From: an uncultured Eubacteriales bacterium
Lineage (GTDB): Bacteria; Bacillota; Clostridia; Lachnospirales; Lachnospiraceae
Length of the DNA: 7,688 nucleotides
NCBI GenBank assembly: GCA_900321505.1
Contig: ONWK01000357.1
Coordinates: forward strand, 1-7,688
Direction of reading: 5' to 3'
This document shows positions 6,713 through 7,688 of the stretch, one piece after another (within the stretch, counting starts at the first letter, position 1; each line of letters begins with the position of its first letter). Made by a program: the position numbers and the translations under genes. A model generated the notes under the pieces. It had not been told where the DNA came from. It saw only the letters and a list, made by a program, of their open reading frames with translations, and ran no database searches.

Positions 6713-6727
6713 ATTGCTGCGGGCAAT
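6713..6727 (-). promoter_or_regulatory. Hairpin directly upstream of the PH gene ribosome binding site
   Basis: ATTGC (6713-6717) and GCAAT (6723-6727) form a perfect 5-bp stem with a 5-base loop. In the minus-strand RNA it ends immediately before the purine-rich AAAAGGAGAGGAG that contains the PH gene's ribosome binding site. It overlaps the first GCAATGA of the twin-hairpin repeat. It could modulate ribosome access, but no mutually exclusive partner was found. Confidence 0.35.
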
Positions 6728-6808
6728 GAACCAAGCGGACATGCCTGCATGTCCAATTGGTGCAAGCAATGAGTCGAGCGGACAAGCTTGCTTGTCCATT
6801 CGACGAAT
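6723..6808. repeat. Two tandem 43-bp units forming covarying hairpins
   Basis: Units 6723-6765 and 6766-6808 both begin GCAATGA and share the AGCGGACA...TGTCCA core. Unit 1 folds with ACCAA (6730-6734) against TTGGT (6757-6761), a 2x2 internal loop, then GGACATGC (6737-6744) against GCATGTCC (6747-6754). Unit 2 folds with GTCGA (6773-6777) against TCGAC (6800-6804), a 2x2 internal loop, then GGACAAGC (6780-6787) against GCTTGTCC (6790-6797). Sequence differences between the units fall in matched pairs that preserve both stems, which is direct evidence that structure is maintained. They lie in the intergenic region before the PH gene. A dispersed palindromic repeat family or an RNA element in the leader are both possible. 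Confidence 0.85.
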
Positions 6809-6815
6809 GTCACAT

Positions 6816-6835
6816 CCACAAGCGAAGCTCCGTGG
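6816..6835. repeat. Third small hairpin beside the twin units
   Basis: CCAC (6816-6819) pairs with GTGG (6832-6835), and AGC (6821-6823) with GCT (6827-6829) around a GAA loop, with unpaired bases between the two stems. It is weaker than the two neighbouring hairpins and does not share their sequence. It may belong to the same structured intergenic element. Confidence 0.4.
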
Positions 6836-6850
6836 TGAATGCCGCAAGGC

Positions 6851-6929
6851 TCAAATACTCCACCCATCTGGGGCAGACTAACTAAAAAGCAGCCAAGTCA
6901 TGCCCGGTTGCCTGCGGCGGAGTATTTGA
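6851..6929. repeat. Long-range perfect 11-bp inverted repeat
   Basis: TCAAATACTCC (6851-6861) and GGAGTATTTGA (6919-6929) are perfect inverted repeats separated by 57 bases. Inside, GGGCAGACT (6871-6879) can pair with AGTC (6896-6899) and TGCCC (6901-6905) with one bulged A. The outer right arm overlaps a local CGGCGG/CCGCCG hairpin and the inner stem overlaps the metY terminator candidate, so several exclusive folds are possible. Terminal inverted repeats of a tiny non-autonomous element are another reading. Confidence 0.6.
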
Positions 6930-6935
6930 CCGCCG
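6884..6935 (-). terminator. Probable terminator region of the metY gene
   Basis: Reading the minus strand after the metY stop, a local hairpin CGGCGG (6935-6930) with CCGCCG (6920-6915) comes first. A second stem follows, GCAG (6915-6912) with CTGC (6892-6889), then one mismatch and CAA with TTG around an 11-base loop, followed directly by T5 (6888-6884). The second stem plus U-tract has the form of a modest Rho-independent terminator. The stem is imperfect and other folds compete, so read-through into the PH gene cannot be excluded. Confidence 0.48.
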
Positions 6936-6943
6936 TATCTAGA

Positions 6944-7688
6944 TTATGCTTCCAGCGCCTGCTGCAGGTCGGCAATGATGTCATCCACATGCTCGATACC
7001 TACGGACAGTCTTATAAGATCAGCTCCTACTCCGCCTGCCTCAAGCTCCTCATCAGTCAGCTGACGATGTGTTGATGATGCCGGGTGCAGTACACAGGTA
7101 TGCGCGTCGGCCACATGTGTGGCAATGATCGCTACCTTAAGGTGCTTCATGAATTCCTCTGCCGCTGCTCTTCCTCCCTTTACGCCGAAGGAGATAACTC
7201 CGCAGGTTCCGTCAGGCATATATTTCTTTGCACGCTCATAGTACTTATTTCCGGGAAGGCCGGGATAGTTAACCCATGAAACCTTCTCATGCTTCTCGAG
7301 AAATTCCGCAACCTTCCGGGCATTACTGCAATGACGTTCCATACGTACTGCCAGGGACTCCAGTCCCATGTTGAGGTAAAATGCATTCTGCGGCGACTGT
7401 ATGGAGCCCAGATCACGCATCAGCTGTGCGGTACATTTCGTTATAAATGCACCTTCCTTTCCGAACTTCTCGGCATAGGTGATGCCATGATATGACTCAT
7501 CCGGTGTGGTAAGTCCCGGGAACTTATCCGCATGGGCCATCCAGTCAAATCTTCCTGAATCCACGATAGCTCCGCCCACAGCCACATCATGACCGTCCAT
7601 GTACTTGGTGGTGGAATGGATCACGATGTCAGCGCCCCACTCCATAGGACGGCAGTTGATGGGCGTTGCGAAGGTATTATCAATAATG
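6944..7688 (-). CDS. metY: O-acetylhomoserine sulfhydrylase, C-terminal 247 codons (5' end outside window)
   Basis: The frame is open to the window edge, so the N-terminal part is missing. The full family length is usually about 420-430 residues. The visible part begins IIDNTFATPINCRP, the conserved stretch just before the active site, followed by GADIVIHSTTKYMDGHD. The Lys of HSTTKY is the expected pyridoxal phosphate Schiff-base lysine. Later family features are VNYPGLPGNKYY, GVISFGVKGG, HPASSTHRQLTDEEL and DLIRLSVGIEHVDDI near the C-terminus. Enzymes of this Cys/Met-metabolism family convert O-acetylhomoserine and sulfide to homocysteine and acetate in the cytoplasm, feeding methionine synthesis. 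Cystathionine gamma-synthase or gamma-lyase are related alternatives, but the HPASSTH and LIRLSVGIEH context fits MetY best. The 5' regulatory region is not in the window. Structured DNA and a probable terminator separate it from the PH gene. Confidence 0.92.
   Translation of the reverse strand, partial: IIDNTFATPINCRPMEWGADIVIHSTTKYMDGHDVAVGGAIVDSGRFDWMAHADKFPGLTTPDESYHGITYAEKFGKEGAFITKCTAQLMRDLGSIQSPQNAFYLNMGLESLAVRMERHCSNARKVAEFLEKHEKVSWVNYPGLPGNKYYERAKKYMPDGTCGVISFGVKGGRAAAEEFMKHLKVAIIATHVADAHTCVLHPASSTHRQLTDEELEAGGVGADLIRLSVGIEHVDDIIADLQQALEA

Noticed and set aside
6617..6867. Overlapping minus-strand frames of 65 and 76 codons before and into the PH gene
   Set aside because: They translate the hairpin repeats (6723-6808) and the start of the PH gene in wrong frames. 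The palindromic DNA explains their openness.
6693..6943. S-box (SAM) or other known riboswitch linked to metY
   Set aside because: The region is downstream, not upstream, of metY, and no conserved SAM riboswitch core was recognised.

Overview
The window looks like chromosome from a low-to-mid GC Firmicute of the class Clostridia, most likely a Lachnospiraceae relative. The grounds are AGGAGG-type ribosome binding sites, short U-tailed terminators, a very large two-component-propeller GGDEF protein, and general codon and protein style. This assignment is inference; no rRNA or marker gene is present. All supported genes lie on the minus strand, so transcription runs from high to low coordinates.

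In the direction of transcription the window opens with the C-terminal 247 codons of an O-acetylhomoserine sulfhydrylase (metY-type, 7688-6944). Next comes about 250 bp of unusually structured intergenic DNA (6943-6693). It holds a probable metY terminator, a long inverted repeat, and two tandem 43-bp units that each form a hairpin with compensatory base changes. A small single-domain bacterial PH protein (6692-6303) follows. It is 54 bp from a roughly 1,296-residue membrane diguanylate cyclase (6248-2358). That protein has an N-terminal six-helix region resembling an ECF-transporter S component, then a signal-peptide-like helix, a long extracytoplasmic beta-propeller sensor, a Y_Y_Y-type domain, a transmembrane helix, an intact GGDEF domain and a degenerate second GGDEF-like domain. 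A clear Rho-independent terminator at 2220-2182 ends this unit.

The stretch 2181-1623 has no convincing gene. It contains four tandem 72/73-bp repeats (1852-2135) and a compact promoter (TTGACA, 18 bp, TATGAT) embedded in five copies of GTTATGA at about 10-bp spacing. This promoter serves a 347-residue AAA/ORC-like ATPase with a C-terminal winged helix (1622-579). A possible 23-codon small ORF (571-500) follows, then a strong symmetrical terminator (475-445). The last part, 444-54, holds a possible extended -10 promoter and a leader of about 190 nt with alternative hairpins. It precedes a gene of which only the first 17 codons are visible (53-1), recognised by a near-perfect Shine-Dalgarno sequence and a basic N-terminus.

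No complete new biological system is evident. The most interesting items are the sensor architecture of the cyclase, the covarying twin hairpins upstream of the PH gene, the helically phased repeats over the ATPase promoter, and the 72-bp tandem array.
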